From positions 496,001 through 560,000 of the forward strand of contig CAKJVC010000068.1 of the NCBI GenBank assembly GCA_918026815.1: 64,000 nt of DNA, written 5' to 3'. The position numbers and the translations under genes were made by a program. This document shows, piece after piece, positions 21,002 through 33,392 of this stretch (position 1 is its first letter; each line of letters opens with the position of its first letter). The notes under the pieces are model-generated. The model saw only the letters and a program-made list of their open reading frames with translations, made no database searches and was not told the DNA's origin. The DNA comes from Chalara sp. BL73. Lineage: Eukaryota > Ascomycota > Leotiomycetes > Helotiales.

Positions 21002-21995
21002 TCATGCCTCTAATTTAGACACCAAATCTTCCCATAGATCATCATTTGTCTCTCCCTGAGCAACATTCGTATACACGGCCTGCACAGTAGGTTCCTCCTC
21101 TAGCCGATCTAAGAATGTAGATATGCTTTTCGCAATGCTATCATTAATCGGTACTTTGGTATCCTCATTCGCATCCCAGATGATATCCGAGCTCGCAACC
21201 TTCAAGTTTAAGCTCTTCTGTAGAGTGTCCGCTGCAGCCGACGTATTCCCAGCTTCAGTCCAGACCACAAGTCCGCCTTCTCCATCATCTTCGACATCTT
21301 CCGCGCCTGCCTCTATTGCTTCATCCAGCACATCGTCGGCCGTAAGATTCCGCTCGTCGGCTTCGAATGATATTCGTCCTTTCTTCGTGAACAGGAAGCT
21401 GACCGGAGTTACAGTACCCTTTTCCTTGTTTCTTATGATATCTCGGATATCCATCTGAGTCCGCGCTTCATTGTCGGTTTCTGCCTCGATTATCACGGCT
21501 ACTGTCGAGGGCAGCATGACTTCGAAGGTCATGTTCTTTAAAGTCAGGCCGGTTAACGACTTTCCTTGTCCACGCGCAATTGCTGCATCCATTGACGCTT
21601 TGGGAAATCCGGCTACATTACATATCAGCATAGAGCTGCAAAGAAAGGAGAAGATGCATCTAGTTCACATACCTTTCTTTGCATTAGCACAGAGAGTTGC
21701 AAGCTTCGGATTCAAGTTTGGATCAGCGCCAAACACTAAAAGTCTATGTCAGTATATTAGAACTGTACTGGGCGCAAATAATCTGCATACATTTCGAACA
21801 TAGTGTGATTTCTTTTGACATTGCTGAACGCTGTACATTCTTCTTTCTGTCTGCGGCCCCTTTGTCGTGCTTGATTTTTGACCACCTATTGTGACCTGAC
21901 TGCACTGCCGACGTTGTCGAGAATAGTAAACATCGCGCGCATGTGAACTCGCCTTGAGAAACAATTGGTCTAAGACCTCTAGAGAACGCCGCCAT
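21002..21995 (-). CDS. Mitochondrial YebC/TACO1-family translational regulator
   Basis: Three exons, 21791-21995, 21673-21735 and 21002-21612, give 292 residues. Introns are GTATGC...TTTTAG (55 bp) and GTATGT...ATGTAG (60 bp). Residues 1-32 form an Arg/Ser-rich mitochondrial targeting peptide. The YebC core begins GHNRWSKIKHDKGAADRKKN, the eukaryotic counterpart of the bacterial GHSKWxxIKxKK start. NPKLATLCANAKKAGFPKAS and MDAAIARGQG follow, then an acidic C-terminal domain with EDVEDDGEGG. TACO1 and yeast Dpc29 support mitochondrial translation. The start codon lies 199 bp from the divergent LAA1 start. Confidence 0.9.
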
Positions 21996-22193
21996 GACTG
22001 TGACGGTTGGAGACGCAATGTTATCTCTGGTCGAAGCTCAGCCCAGCTTTTTTGTGTCAGCCTTGTGATTGGCCAGCCGCGAGAAGGCCACAATCATTGC
22101 ATCTGCAGCCTTCTCTCGCGAACCTCCTTTTACCAACGACAACCCTCAATAAAGCCTCGAAAATTCCTGTCGCGGTCTAGCAAGAAGAGGGCA

Positions 22194-25100
22194 ATGTCCT
22201 CGACACCTCGTCCCAGCTCACAACATGAATCTACGGAACCTCCACCACGACTAGATTCCACGACCCCAGAACTTGATGTCAAGAAGCTCCAATCCCTGCC
22301 TTCAGAGCAACAAGATCTCTACCTTCTTACCTTTATATCGACCCTCACGAAACATGTCGAATCGCTTGATGCGGATGATTGCACGGCTCAACAATTGTAT
22401 CTAAAGCGGGAGCTCCTGCAAATTCTGAACCTGGTCGCTCCACCCCCTACAAGAGTTATAAGGAATAATCTGGGAAGATGTTTTGCTCATATACTGGGCA
22501 AAGGGGACAGGAAACTTCTGTTTGAGACCATAAAGGACTTGGTGGACATAGTAGGAAGTGGAAAGAGTAAAGCGGAAGCTGATCTGCGTACAAAACATGC
22601 AGCCGTCTATTGCTTGGGAGATGTGTTCGCTGCGGCAGGAGACAGCGCTATTGGGCTACATCCACTTACCTGCGTTACCTTGACTAAATTTCTGAAGACT
22701 GCACAGAACAATGCGGGCGTCCGAGCAGCAATCTTCAATGCGCTAGGAAAGATTATCCAAATGGTTGCAGGCAGCTTGGATGAGCAAATGGCCAAAGACG
22801 CCTGGAAGTATGGCAACAGATATGCAGCAGCTGATAAGTCGGCACTGGTACAAATTGCAGCATGCAGATGCTTGAGGTCTCTTGTCAAAAATACCACCTA
22901 TTTTGACAATTCCAGCGACTTTGATACACTGAAAACAACCATTTTCAAGGCTATAGATTCAGCGAGTCCGCTTGTACGACAAGCGGCTGCAGAGTGCTTG
23001 GCAGAAGCATTGGTGAAATGTCATTCGGAGAATCCTCTCCAAGAAAATGATATACCCAAACTCAAGAAGCCAAAAAGGACAAACACGAAGCGCGGAACAA
23101 TAGCCCCAGACGACGAAGAGATTCCCCGCCCAGAAAGCCCAGGCCCAAAGAAAAGCCAAGTCCTGGTCCTGACCCTTCCTGAAATGCTTAAGCATTTGTC
23201 TACATTCTATATAAAATTATCTACCAGCAACAGGGCTCGAGCAGGTTTGGCAATTTGTTACAGCCGGATATTTACGAACCTGAGCGAGAGGACCGTGGAG
23301 GCACACTATATAAAAATTGTGGACCATTTGACGTCTGACGTCCTAAGTCATCAGAATATCACCAGCAATAGGTACCGAATTTTGAGCACTCGCAAATTTG
23401 TCCAGGTGATACTTGAGGATACCATTGGCCAAAATATTCTTGGGGAGTCTGGCCAGTTAGATGCTGCAAAAGCTCTCATCAACGATATCCTCAAGAACTA
23501 CCCTCAAGTGATCAAGGAGCAAGCAGAGCCAACAAAATATGCGCTTGTTGCTACCCTCAGTGCTCTCGCCTCGCTCATCAAATCTCTTGGATCCGCTTCA
23601 AATGCCTTTGGTGATTCGTGCAGAGATGGTCTATTACAAGTTCTAGCGCACCCTAGCTATACTGTCCAAGTATTTGCGTCATATTGTTTGCGAACCTTTA
23701 CATTGGCCTGCCCGCAGCAACTTTTGCCCTGTTTGACGATATGTATGAACAGCGTAAATAGAGAGTTGACTCTGCTTACCACCGGTCGCAATTCTCCGAG
23801 ACGTTGTGTTGGCTTTGCGAATGGTTTGTCTGCAATGATTAGTACATCACCTCTTCAGCCACTCTATGGCTCTGTTGATGTCAATAGTAGGGTATTGTCA
23901 TTGGCTACTGGGCTTTTGAAATCGAGTAGTAAATCAGAATTGCGAATATCGGGCACTCAGATCCAAGTGGCATGGATACTGATCGGTGGTTTGATGTCGC
24001 TGGGTCCAAATTTTGTCAAGATACATCTCTCGCAACTTTTGCTTCTTTGGAAGAATGCACTTCCAAAACCGCTTGCCAAAGACAACACATCCCAAAGGAG
24101 CTACCTCGAATCTTCATTCCTTACCCATGTAAGAGAGTGTGCTCTTGGATCTATACTAGCCTTCCTACAATTCAACAGCCGACTATTAACGGTGGATGTT
24201 TCGAAACGAATATCGCAGATGTTGCAGAACACCACGGCATTCTTGAAAAGCTTACCTTCCAAAAAGACTGTAGAAGACATTTCCCAGCGCCTCACTCCGT
24301 CTCTACAGCTTCTTGACCTAGATCTTATGGTACAGAGACGGGTACTGCAATGTTACACAAAACTAGTAAACCTCAGTCCTGCTGGCGGGAGTGAAACTTT
24401 ATTACAATCCAACCTACTCACGCTTGCCGTGTCCTTCTTCGCAGATCCTGACAACTATACGCCGAGTTCACTAAGTACTTCGATAGCTAGTTCTGCCGGC
24501 AATTTTGAGACCATATGGGATGTGGGTGATAACTGTGGTTTTGGAGTTACTGGGCTGGTGAGGGGATTTGAGGTTAGAAAACTTCCTGGTCAGCAAGTGA
24601 ACGATGAACAAGACGACTGGATGAAAGAAAGTGGGCCAGATTGCAATATTTCTGCGGTCCTTCTCTCGCCAGTTTGTAGCTCCCTCGAGCACGACTCGCT
24701 CTCGTTATATCTGGGAGAGTTAGGGGAAATGGATGTGCTTCCAGATCCGCCTGCAACCGAGGTCGTGAACGTTGCCATCAAATTATTTGCAATCGCTTTT
24801 CCTCTTACTCCTCCAAAGATTCAGGAGAGTATATTAGAGCAGATAGCCACATTTCTTTCCGCAGGCTCTCTCCAGCGCGATCCAGGTAGAAAAGCTGCCA
24901 TGAATATCAATGTGGCTACAGCTCTCTTCTCTACACTAAAGGTCGCGGTAAAAGAGACTCAGTCACCATCTGGCGATCTCACCAACCCCGCAGTGGAAAA
25001 GTTGATGCAAGAATTGATCCGGACTTTTGTCATTCATCCTGATCAGTACCTGCGCAGCATTGGGTACGAGGCGTTGGCAAGGCTGTGCAACAGCTCTGGA

Positions 25101-28100
25101 AATACATTTACAAATCATGAGATCAAACACCTTGTAGATGTAATTGTGGAAAATCGTGAGCCGGGGGCGAGAGCGGGTTGTGCTATGGCTTTGGGCTGTA
25201 TTCATTCTCAGGTTGGCGGCATGGCCGCAGGGTTCCATCTCAAAACCATCCTAGGAATTCTAATGTCCTTATGCAATGACCCACATCCGACGGTTCACTT
25301 TTGGGCTTTGGAAGCACTAGCACGCGTTGCGGATTCGGCTGGGCTGACATTTTCGGGATATGTATCAAGCACTCTCGGCATGGTTGGCCAGCTCTATGTT
25401 GGCGACACGCACAATGAGGAGGTAGCCTCGGTAGCTACCTCGAATCTAGAACTGGAACTATCCACCAGTGCTGTCATTGCGAGATATGTTGACTCTCTTG
25501 TCAATGTATTAGGCCCTGATCTTCAAGATTTAACCAAGGCTCGTGAACTGATCCTTACCCTCGTCGGCCAGTTCCAAGGAGAAGATAACACAACAGTGTT
25601 GGGGGGGAGCTTGCGGTGCTTGGAGCACTTCTCAGTATTCGCCCCTGGCCACATGGTATTTGGAGACTATGTGGTTCAGTTGCAAAAAGACCTTAACTCC
25701 GACATACCTCAATTGAGAGATATCGCAATTGACGGTCTTTATAATTTGATGAAACGCAATTCCGAAGATGTTGTCAACGCTGCTGATGCAGGCTTCGAAG
25801 ATCAATTATGGCTTGCACTTGATGCCGACCCTACCCATGAGGGAATACGGAACGTTATCCGGAACTGGTTGCAACACTCTTGCCTTTCTGAAACAGCGCG
25901 CTGGCTACAGAGATGTCAGGCTGTTTTAACCATGACCAGACCTAAAGTTGTTGAGGCTACTCCATTGACAGCAAAGCCAAAGTCTGCGATGCCTGACTTG
26001 CAGGACGAGGAGGTTGCTGGGTTTGCAGCCGCTTCTGGTACTGCTAAAGATGATGGAACAGTCAGTTCAGGGGCCGGGCAGGAACCTCTCAGATGGCAAG
26101 TTCGTACATTCGCGATGAGCTGCCTTGGGGACATGTTTTCTATCATCAACAAGGATACCACCCATGAGGGTACTTCACGAGCTGAAATGGAACTGCAAAA
26201 GAAAGTGGCCGATGTTATTCGTATGGCATTCTCTGCATCAACGTCGAATGTGGTTGAACTGAGGGTGTGGGGCTTGAAGATTATCGATTCAGTTCTAAAG
26301 ATGTTTGGCAAGACTCCAGATCCTGACTTTCAGGAAGCGCCTCTCTTAGAACAATACCAAGCTCAGATCAGTTCCGCCTTGACACCTGCTTTCGCAGCCG
26401 ATTCATCACCGGAGTTAGCATCCGAAGCTGTCAATGTTTGCGCTGCTTTTATTGCCACAGGTATTGTGACGGATGTCGATAGGATGGGACGAATCTTGAA
26501 AACACTAGTCACTGCACTAGAAAACTTCTCAACTGAATCCGAAGCCGCCGCCATTGGGGACCTCAAGGGTCTCAGCTCTAATGCTGCAGTCATGGTCAAG
26601 ATGGCGGTTTTCTCAGCTTGGGCTGAACTTCAAGTCGCCAGTGGTGAGCAGACCTATCTCATTGATGTATTGAAACCTTACATCGGTACTTTGACTCCTT
26701 TGTGGTTAGCTTCATTGCGAGAATTTGCTCGTTTAAGATTCGAGCCAGATATTTCCATGAGTCTAGGCCCTCCATCATTATCGGGGAGTTTGGATACTAT
26801 CTACTCTGCGCTTAATCGTGAAACCCTCTTAAAATTCTACCAGGACTCATGGTTGAAGCTTGTTGATGCAATTGCCAGCTTAATTGAGCAAGACAGCGAA
26901 TTCGTATTCAATGCATTAGATGGGAAGGAAACAAATGCTCCCGTCACGAACGGTCACTCTAAAGGGAGCGACATCAATTATCGAGATGAACCTGTCGCAT
27001 TCTTCTTCGTGTTGTTTGGGATTGCTTTCGAGGCACTCGTTGCTCGACCGGGCAGTGACGCCTTAGCATCCAAAGAGCAGTCTTTGGAGATATTGCAAGC
27101 ATTGAAGAAAATCCTACACCCTAGTGTCTCCGGTCACGCTATTTATCGCGAAGCGATTTTCTCAGAAACGATGGACTTATTGGATCGTCTAGTCCTCACT
27201 GAAGACCTTGATGTTCAAAGCGTCATTGTACAAATTGCTCGTGGACTTTGTATCTCGCACCCATCAGCCATCAAACCTCAGGTCAATGAGGATGGCGATC
27301 TCTCCGAAGACATTGAGCAACTCTTCGAGCTCACTCGGATCATTATCCTCGTCCTCGCCGGGATTTTGCCTAATCTGACAGAAATTAAGCAACCAGCACG
27401 TTATCAGTTGACCGATGAGGCTATTTCTCTTGTTCGTGTATCACTAAGTGCCCTCGTTGATGCCGCTGAGGTGTTTCCGGCAATAATCAAAACTGATCTT
27501 CATGCCTGTATCATCCATGTTTTTGCTACGGTTCTCGGCACAGCCAGTTGCCAGGCTGTTGTCGTCCCCCAATCACTCCCGATCCTGAAGCGGTTTATTA
27601 CCAGTATGCAAGCAGGTGGGAAGAAAGCGAACGAGGTTCTCACTCAAATACAAGGTTGCCTCAAGCGATTTCTGTCTATCTACCTTAATGCGCAGAAACG
27701 CGAGACCGAGGCTTCGCTACCTTGCGTCAAGAACACCCTCCTCGCCTCAACTGTCTTACTTACAAGTGGCATAAACAACTTGTCTGCATCTGAGCCTCTG
27801 GTAGCTCGGTTTTTAGATGAGGTCGTGGACTGCTTGAGTGACCGAATGGTGAGTCTTGTCGGTTCCTTCTTTCCAACCTCTCTAGCTAAATATAATAGAC
27901 CGCAAAGGTAGCAGCTAATTGCATCCGTACCATTCTCCTCAGTAGCAACAAAACGCCAGCTGATCAAAGTATTGCACGGTACCTCATTCCTCGACTTGTC
28001 GCTTTCACAACCATGACCTCGAACGAAGATCCCGAAAAGGCACGGGCACTCGTTGCGCACACTCTCACTTCTTTTGTTTCTACAGTATCTAAGCAGCAGA

Positions 28101-28381
28101 AGCTAGCTGCAATGTCGATTGTAGTGCCAACATTAATAGAGCGAGCCAACAACGAGGGTGAGGAGGTATATCGTGAAACAAGTACAAGGTTACTCGAGCT
28201 CGCAAGTATTGATCAGGTGGTTTTTAGAGGCATTGTAGCGAATATGACGGAAGAGCAAAAGGGCTTTATAGAGAGTGTCATTGTTGCGGGACGAGCTGCA
28301 CAGGCAAGGGAGAATGAGAGAAACAGTAAGGCGGACGGCGGAGAACCAAGTATTGCGTTGAGGATGGATTTTGGTGTTTGA
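22194..28381 (+). CDS. LAA1: HEAT-repeat protein LAA1/HEATR5, AP-1 accessory factor
   Basis: Two exons, 22194-27848 and 27899-28381, give about 2045 residues, close to the roughly 2000 of yeast Laa1. The intron (GTGAGT...ATAATAG) is 50 bp. I chose the ATG at 22194 (MSSTPRPSSQ) because the longer open frame reaches back past the divergent YebC start at 21995. The protein is almost entirely alpha-helical HEAT repeats, for example LRTKHAAVYCLGDVFAAAGD and SALVQIAACRCLRSLVKNT. A Lys-rich/acidic linker lies near residues 280-325. LAA1/HEATR5 binds the AP-1 clathrin adaptor and acts in trans-Golgi to endosome transport. The C-terminal exon encodes TAKVAANCIRTILLSSNKTP onward. Confidence 0.9.
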
Positions 28382-28664
28382 GAGTGTGGTTATACCCATT
28401 ATATAGATGCGTTTAAAATACAAGAGTACTAATCATTTGTGGTGGTATAAGCCATATTATTAAAGATGTCTACCACAAAGCTTCTATTGTTCATTTTTCC
28501 CGCATATTTTATGCCTGAACGTGGATTGAGGCGCAGCGCGAAAACCAACAATTAGCCGCCAATTTGTCTAGAACAGGCATAGCAACCTGATACTCGCCTC
28601 TCCCACGGCTGCCATAGAGCGTAACTCTACATTATTTGTACTCATCAGAAATGCTACCACTGAT

Positions 28665-30724
28665 ATGATATTACCAGAGCTTCAAGATGAGCTCAACTCT
28701 TTCCTCAAGGAGCTCGTACCACCTAAGAATGTTCGATTTGACACAACACAATCCCAATATGGGCTACCACGTCATGAAGAGGCTACTCAGTCAGATTCAG
28801 ATATATCTGACAATTATAAAAGCATTTTCGACAATTCTTCTGACCACTCAACCGTATCTAGCATTGGCCTTCCCTTAAATGCCACTGATGATCTCCTGAA
28901 AGCTCTTCGGAGTAGTTTGCTTCCTGAACTTCGCCAAGATATCAAAAGAACAGATATCCAGGTCCAAATCTCCAAGATACTTGAGACGTATGTCAATAAT
29001 TTACTCGGAGAAGCTGAAACGTTAGAAGAGAGGAAACTAGCGCGGCTGCTGCAGCGGAGCCGACACAAGATTACGTCCAAAGTAATACAGGAAATTAGCC
29101 AAGATCACCAAGAGGCTTTCCATGATGCTCGCGACAAGGAAAAGATGATAGAAACTGAAAGACGCCTCGAGGAATGGTTGAAAGCAATGCCCTCAGAGCC
29201 TGCCTATGATGGAGAGGTTGAGGATGCTGTTTGGGAAGCACTCGACACCATCACTAATAGCGAGACCGATGATGAGGATTTCATGTCTCCAAATCCTCAA
29301 CCCCCGGTTTTCTTGACCAAGAGTGCAGCTTTCGGCAAGCTTCGAGACAGTATCGATGCCATGATTCTGCAGCGGGAGCCGACCTTACATACAACAGCTT
29401 CCACACTAGCATCAAGGATAATTCAGGGACTAGGGCGTGGAACTTGGCATTCTTACCACAATTTAATAGGTTTAGCTCGCAACCGGACAGAAAAGTGGGT
29501 AGTGAGGCTAAAAAAGCTGTTCAGACCTGGTCTTCCTTCCGGATACAGGCGAATCGAATGGCAATGTGTTAGTGCAGCAAGATCAGCCGCAACACCTCCG
29601 TCTTCTGTTGCTAACGCCTTTTTAGGAGGCAGAGGGATGTGACACATGGCTCTATGGGGATTTTGACAGCAGTAATCCTGGGGAATTGGAAATTTTTGCA
29701 CAGTCACTACGAACAACAAAAGGAAATGGTTCCTTATCCAGCCTACTACGTCAGACAGCACAGCATTATATACCGAGCGAGACAGATATGAAGTTTACAG
29801 ACTGTATACCCGCAAACTTGAATATAAGCAAGACCGCGCCTCCCAAGGTATGGTATATCGATCGCTATCTCTAACCCTTTTTAATGTTACCATAGACAAA
29901 TAAAGCCAGCTCGGAGGGCGATGTAGCGAGAAATCGAGATTTCAATCTAACTGGTAGAGTCGTTATTCAATCTATAAATGATATAAACATTGGGCACAAG
30001 AAGTTCCTTGCTCTTTGTATAAACACTCGCAAGAACTATACTATGCTTGGCGAGATCGATGTGTCTAGCATTCTCAGGGACAGTGACCTCTTTGCACACA
30101 TCGAAAAGAAGTATCATCACCTACGCGGTTATAAAGTCAGAAGCTTGAAACCATTTTTATATCAGCCCGTCAACATCAAATTTGTAAAGGTTAGAAGTTC
30201 CTCCCTCCTCGAGGCAAACCCTCAGGCTGACTCTTACTCCTACCAAGTTTGCCCTAGAGGACGCGCACCGAATTGATATACAACATGACCCTCCACACAT
30301 TCCACCCGCTATCGAAATCCATTCACGTAACTATGAGTATACACCGTGTCCTCTTGCCCCACTGCCACCAATCCCAGCAAACGCATTTCTTCACTACCTA
30401 CAGTGTCATGCAGATGAGGGTTCTCTACGAGGCAAGAAGTGGTTCAATCGGCTCCCCAAGAAGCTCGAAAAGAGTCTAATCGATGTTCGACATTCTACAG
30501 AAGTCGAGAAGGATGTGGTTGGCTGGGGAATTCGTATCATTGAAGGACCAAATATTGCCTGGATCACTAGACTAACCTTCATCATGGTCTTGGTTAGCGG
30601 CATTTTGAGTGTTTGCTATTCTTTGGCGACGAAGGATGTTTCCTCGGGCTTTGCAATTGGCACTTGGATGATCATTGCATGGGCTACGGGAATATCAGCG
30701 CTATACTGGCAGTGGAAGGATTAG
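28665..30724 (+). CDS. Uncharacterised fungal protein with two C-terminal TM segments
   Basis: Four exons, 28665-29567, 29626-29847, 29896-30189 and 30248-30724, give about 631 residues. The second acceptor could instead be at 29634. That would give WQCGCDTWLYGDF, a C-x-C block closer to what I remember in relatives. The N-terminal half is charged and helical and probably coiled coil (EAETLEERKLARLLQRSRHK). The middle contains FLALCINTRKNYTMLGEIDV and FALEDAHRIDIQHDPPHIPP. The C-terminus has GWGIRIIEGPNIAWITR and two hydrophobic helices separated by a short loop, ending YWQWKD. This architecture recurs in many filamentous ascomycetes but has no known function. The two TM segments suggest membrane anchoring with the bulk on one side. 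Confidence 0.8.
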
Positions 30725-30891
30725 ACAACGGCGCACAAATTGTTTCCACGGCATGATTTGCATAGCGAGGGTGGTGTGTCATTCAGATGTCATTTCATCA
30801 ATCATAAGCTATCAATGCATTTCAGGCAAACGAGTTATCGAAATGGCCGGTTCACTCGAAGCGGCCAAACTACTCGAATAAGATTTTTCCC

Positions 30892-31489
30892 TTACTCCAA
30901 AACTGGCAACTCCCCTTTGGCCTGCGCCTCCTTAACCAACGCATCATACCTCGCAACAGCATCCTCATAATCGCTCACCAAGTCTCTTCGTCCTGGCGTA
31001 GCGTCATCACCACCAAATGCCCGGACAGCAGCGTAGTACACATCCGCAAGAGCCCTACAGATCGAAGAAAGTGAGACAGAAGAGCACTGGTAGTAGAGGT
31101 CTGTCTTGAAGTTGTTATCAATCCTGAGCTTGGCAGACTCGGTGAAGCGGGCCTGGAGGCGGTAGTTGGTGTAGCCGAAGTCGTGGCGGTTGCAGGCAGG
31201 GACGAAAGGGAAGCCGAATGGGTTGTCTGGGGAGGAGGTGCAACCGTCAGATGACTGAAATGGGGTCAGTAACATTGTGTGGAAGATCAAGGCGGAATGA
31301 TTTGCTTACCCAGTTCAGAGTAGACGGGTCCAGAGCATTGCGCTTCGCGGTGAATTGGGGGAGGGTGAGGGTGAAGAGGTACTGGTCTGTGATGGTAACC
31401 AGAGATTGGCGGACTGGCAGGTCGACATTGGCTGGGAGAGCCAAAGCGGCTGAGACGAAAGCGAGAACGGCGGCGCTGGAGAACTGCAT
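30892..31489 (-). CDS. Secreted fungal/prokaryotic-type phospholipase A2
   Basis: Two exons, 31310-31489 and 30892-31254, give 180 residues; the 55-bp intron is GTAAGC...TTTCAG with a CTGAC branch. Residues 1-18 are a signal peptide (MQFSSAAVLAFVSAALALPA). The catalytic segment is FVPACNRHDFGYTNYRLQ, where the His-Asp dyad sits in CNRHDFGY, the hallmark of the PF09056 fungal and bacterial secreted PLA2. Paired Cys residues (GCTSSPD with PACNRHD, and YYQCSS with SICRAL) fit the two disulfides of this family. It hydrolyses the sn-2 ester of phospholipids outside the cell. Its 3' end converges on the two-TM protein gene, 167 bp away. Confidence 0.92.
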
Positions 31490-31606
31490 CTTGACGATTG
31501 ACCTTCTTACGGCTTGCCTGAGACAAAGATGGAGGATTTGGGATCTGATATACTCTTGAGGAATGCAACCAGGAACCTGCAGAAATCTCCAATGCAGGAA
31601 CCGATG

Positions 31607-31613
31607 TTATATA
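31607..31613 (-). promoter_or_regulatory. TATA-like box of PLA2 gene
   Basis: TATATAA on the minus strand, about 120 bp upstream of the PLA2 ATG. Function is inferred from position. Confidence 0.35.
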
Positions 31614-32060
31614 CCCGCAAGTCAGGCACAATTCCCCCACAGTTGAAATAGATCACCGCATTGTCCCTCTCCAACGTTGCAACGAACTTCCCCATATAGA
31701 CGCCACCCATCTTTATTGAAACTTGGCGTTGAAAATCGAGATCACAAGGTGTCACCACCAGGGATACTCTGTCTTGTTAGTCCGGCCCGCAACCTTATTT
31801 CTACATTCGTGCGGAAAGCTTTGGCGATTATTGGTCATGACACGCAGAACGACACCGGCAGTCATATCGAATATGGGATGAACCACCGCTGCATCCCACT
31901 TGGCGTTGTGTGGGCAAAGTGGTAATTGGATGAAGGAAGGGCCGAACCCCGCGCAAAGGAATGCCATGAGTTCATTCAAGGGCTACGTAACACAACAAAG
32001 TACCTAGGTATACATGTTCCTTTTTGACTTACGCCCGTAAGCGATGAAGGAATGCGAGGC

Positions 32061-32080
32061 TGGTGGGTGGTGGGTGGTGG
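32061..32080. repeat. TGG/TGGGTGG short tandem repeat
   Basis: Two copies of TGGGTGG flanked by TGG within 20 bp; G-rich on the plus strand. Confidence 0.6.
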
Positions 32081-33392
32081 ATTACCCCGAAGGTGTCTTT
32101 GGAGGGATCCTCTCATGTTAGCTACAATGAGACTCATAAGCATTGTAAAAAAAAAAAAAAGGTTGTATTGGGGGTCGTATCCTGCTCATTAAATGAATGT
32201 TATGCGTGGGTCTAAGCGGGTAACAATACCAGGGGACTCAGCCTTTTCAGTGGCCAAAAATCTTGCGGCTCCATTGCTGGATCCAGTTTTCTATCTGTGC
32301 ACAGCCATAGCTATAGGTCTAAGGCTACAGACCCTTGAGGAGCGAACAGGTATAGTTGGACGATTAAGTGGTCAGACTCGAGTCGTTTAAAGGCTTGGAT
32401 GTACCCCACCAGCCCCATTGTGCCCCGTTCGCAAGTCCCCAACGGAGAAATTATTATCCCTCTGGTAAGCGATCAATATAAGCGAAGCGGCAGCTCTGTG
32501 AAAAGAAAAATCATATTTCTATTTCAGTTGATCGGGTCAGATGCCTCGAGCAAACTTGAGGGGTACAGCATCTTCTGCTGAACTTGAGTCACTTTCCTAT
32601 TACGAACCCGGCGCAATGGGCTGACCTTCGAGTTGCAGGATAAACCGCCTTTCACATGTCTGAATGGCTTGCGACTGGACGCATGATTGGACCCCGTTAT
32701 ACACCATCGGGCACGGGGATGTCATCTCGCATGGCATCTGCATATCCCCTCGCATACCAGTCTTTTCCACAACGGGAACATCTCTTTTTTTTTTTTTCCT
32801 TTTTGCTGCATGACAGCGGAACAAGAGGGATTCTTATGTGCAGCGCGAGATGGTCATGTCATGCCAAGCAACCTCCAAGAATAGTTGCCGGGCTCCACAA
32901 AAAGCGCAAATCTCGACAGCCCAAGCTCCATAAGCTTCAGCCTCAAACACCTTCGTGTCTTTCATGAACCTGAGCATGCGTCAGTACCTTCAGCGTCTCG
33001 AAATGTTTCATGGCTCAATTGAAATGATTGGGATGTTGATTCGTTTTTCCACTTTTCTTCTCACCTTTCGTGTGCGATTAGCTGACGACATGTGTCGTGG
33101 TGGGGTAGCAACAACGTTGACCTGTGAGGCGCAGCGACGCGAATTATGAAGCTTTACGAGAACCAAAATCTATCGTTGCGTTTTCGTTTTCATTGTGCTT
33201 GTTTTTGCTCTCGTATATGAATTACTTCGTTTTCTGCTGGACAGTTCATTTATTTTCCTTTGATCGAAAGTTCTTTCAATCGCTCGCAAGGCTCCACTGA
33301 CTCGCCACTCAATCGAGCTCAGTCATCGAAACCGTCGTTACGAGAAGGCGTATTTCCTAGAGAAAGCTTTTATCAGAAAACGCATTCATAGA

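Larger units (their letters stand above)
31490..33392. other. Large divergent intergenic region, 1.9 kb
   Basis: Lies between the divergent PLA2 and PLC-like genes. It holds a short G/T-rich repeat (32061-32080), an A14 run (32147-32160) and a T13 run (32785-32797). No coding or RNA gene is supported. Confidence 0.4.

Noticed and set aside
21954..22193. N-terminal extension of LAA1 to 21954
   Set aside because: It would start at a TTG and overlap the divergent YebC-type first exon; the ATG at 22194 gives a sensible start.
32147..32160. A14 run as a retroposon poly(A) tail
   Set aside because: No coding remnant or target-site duplication beside it.
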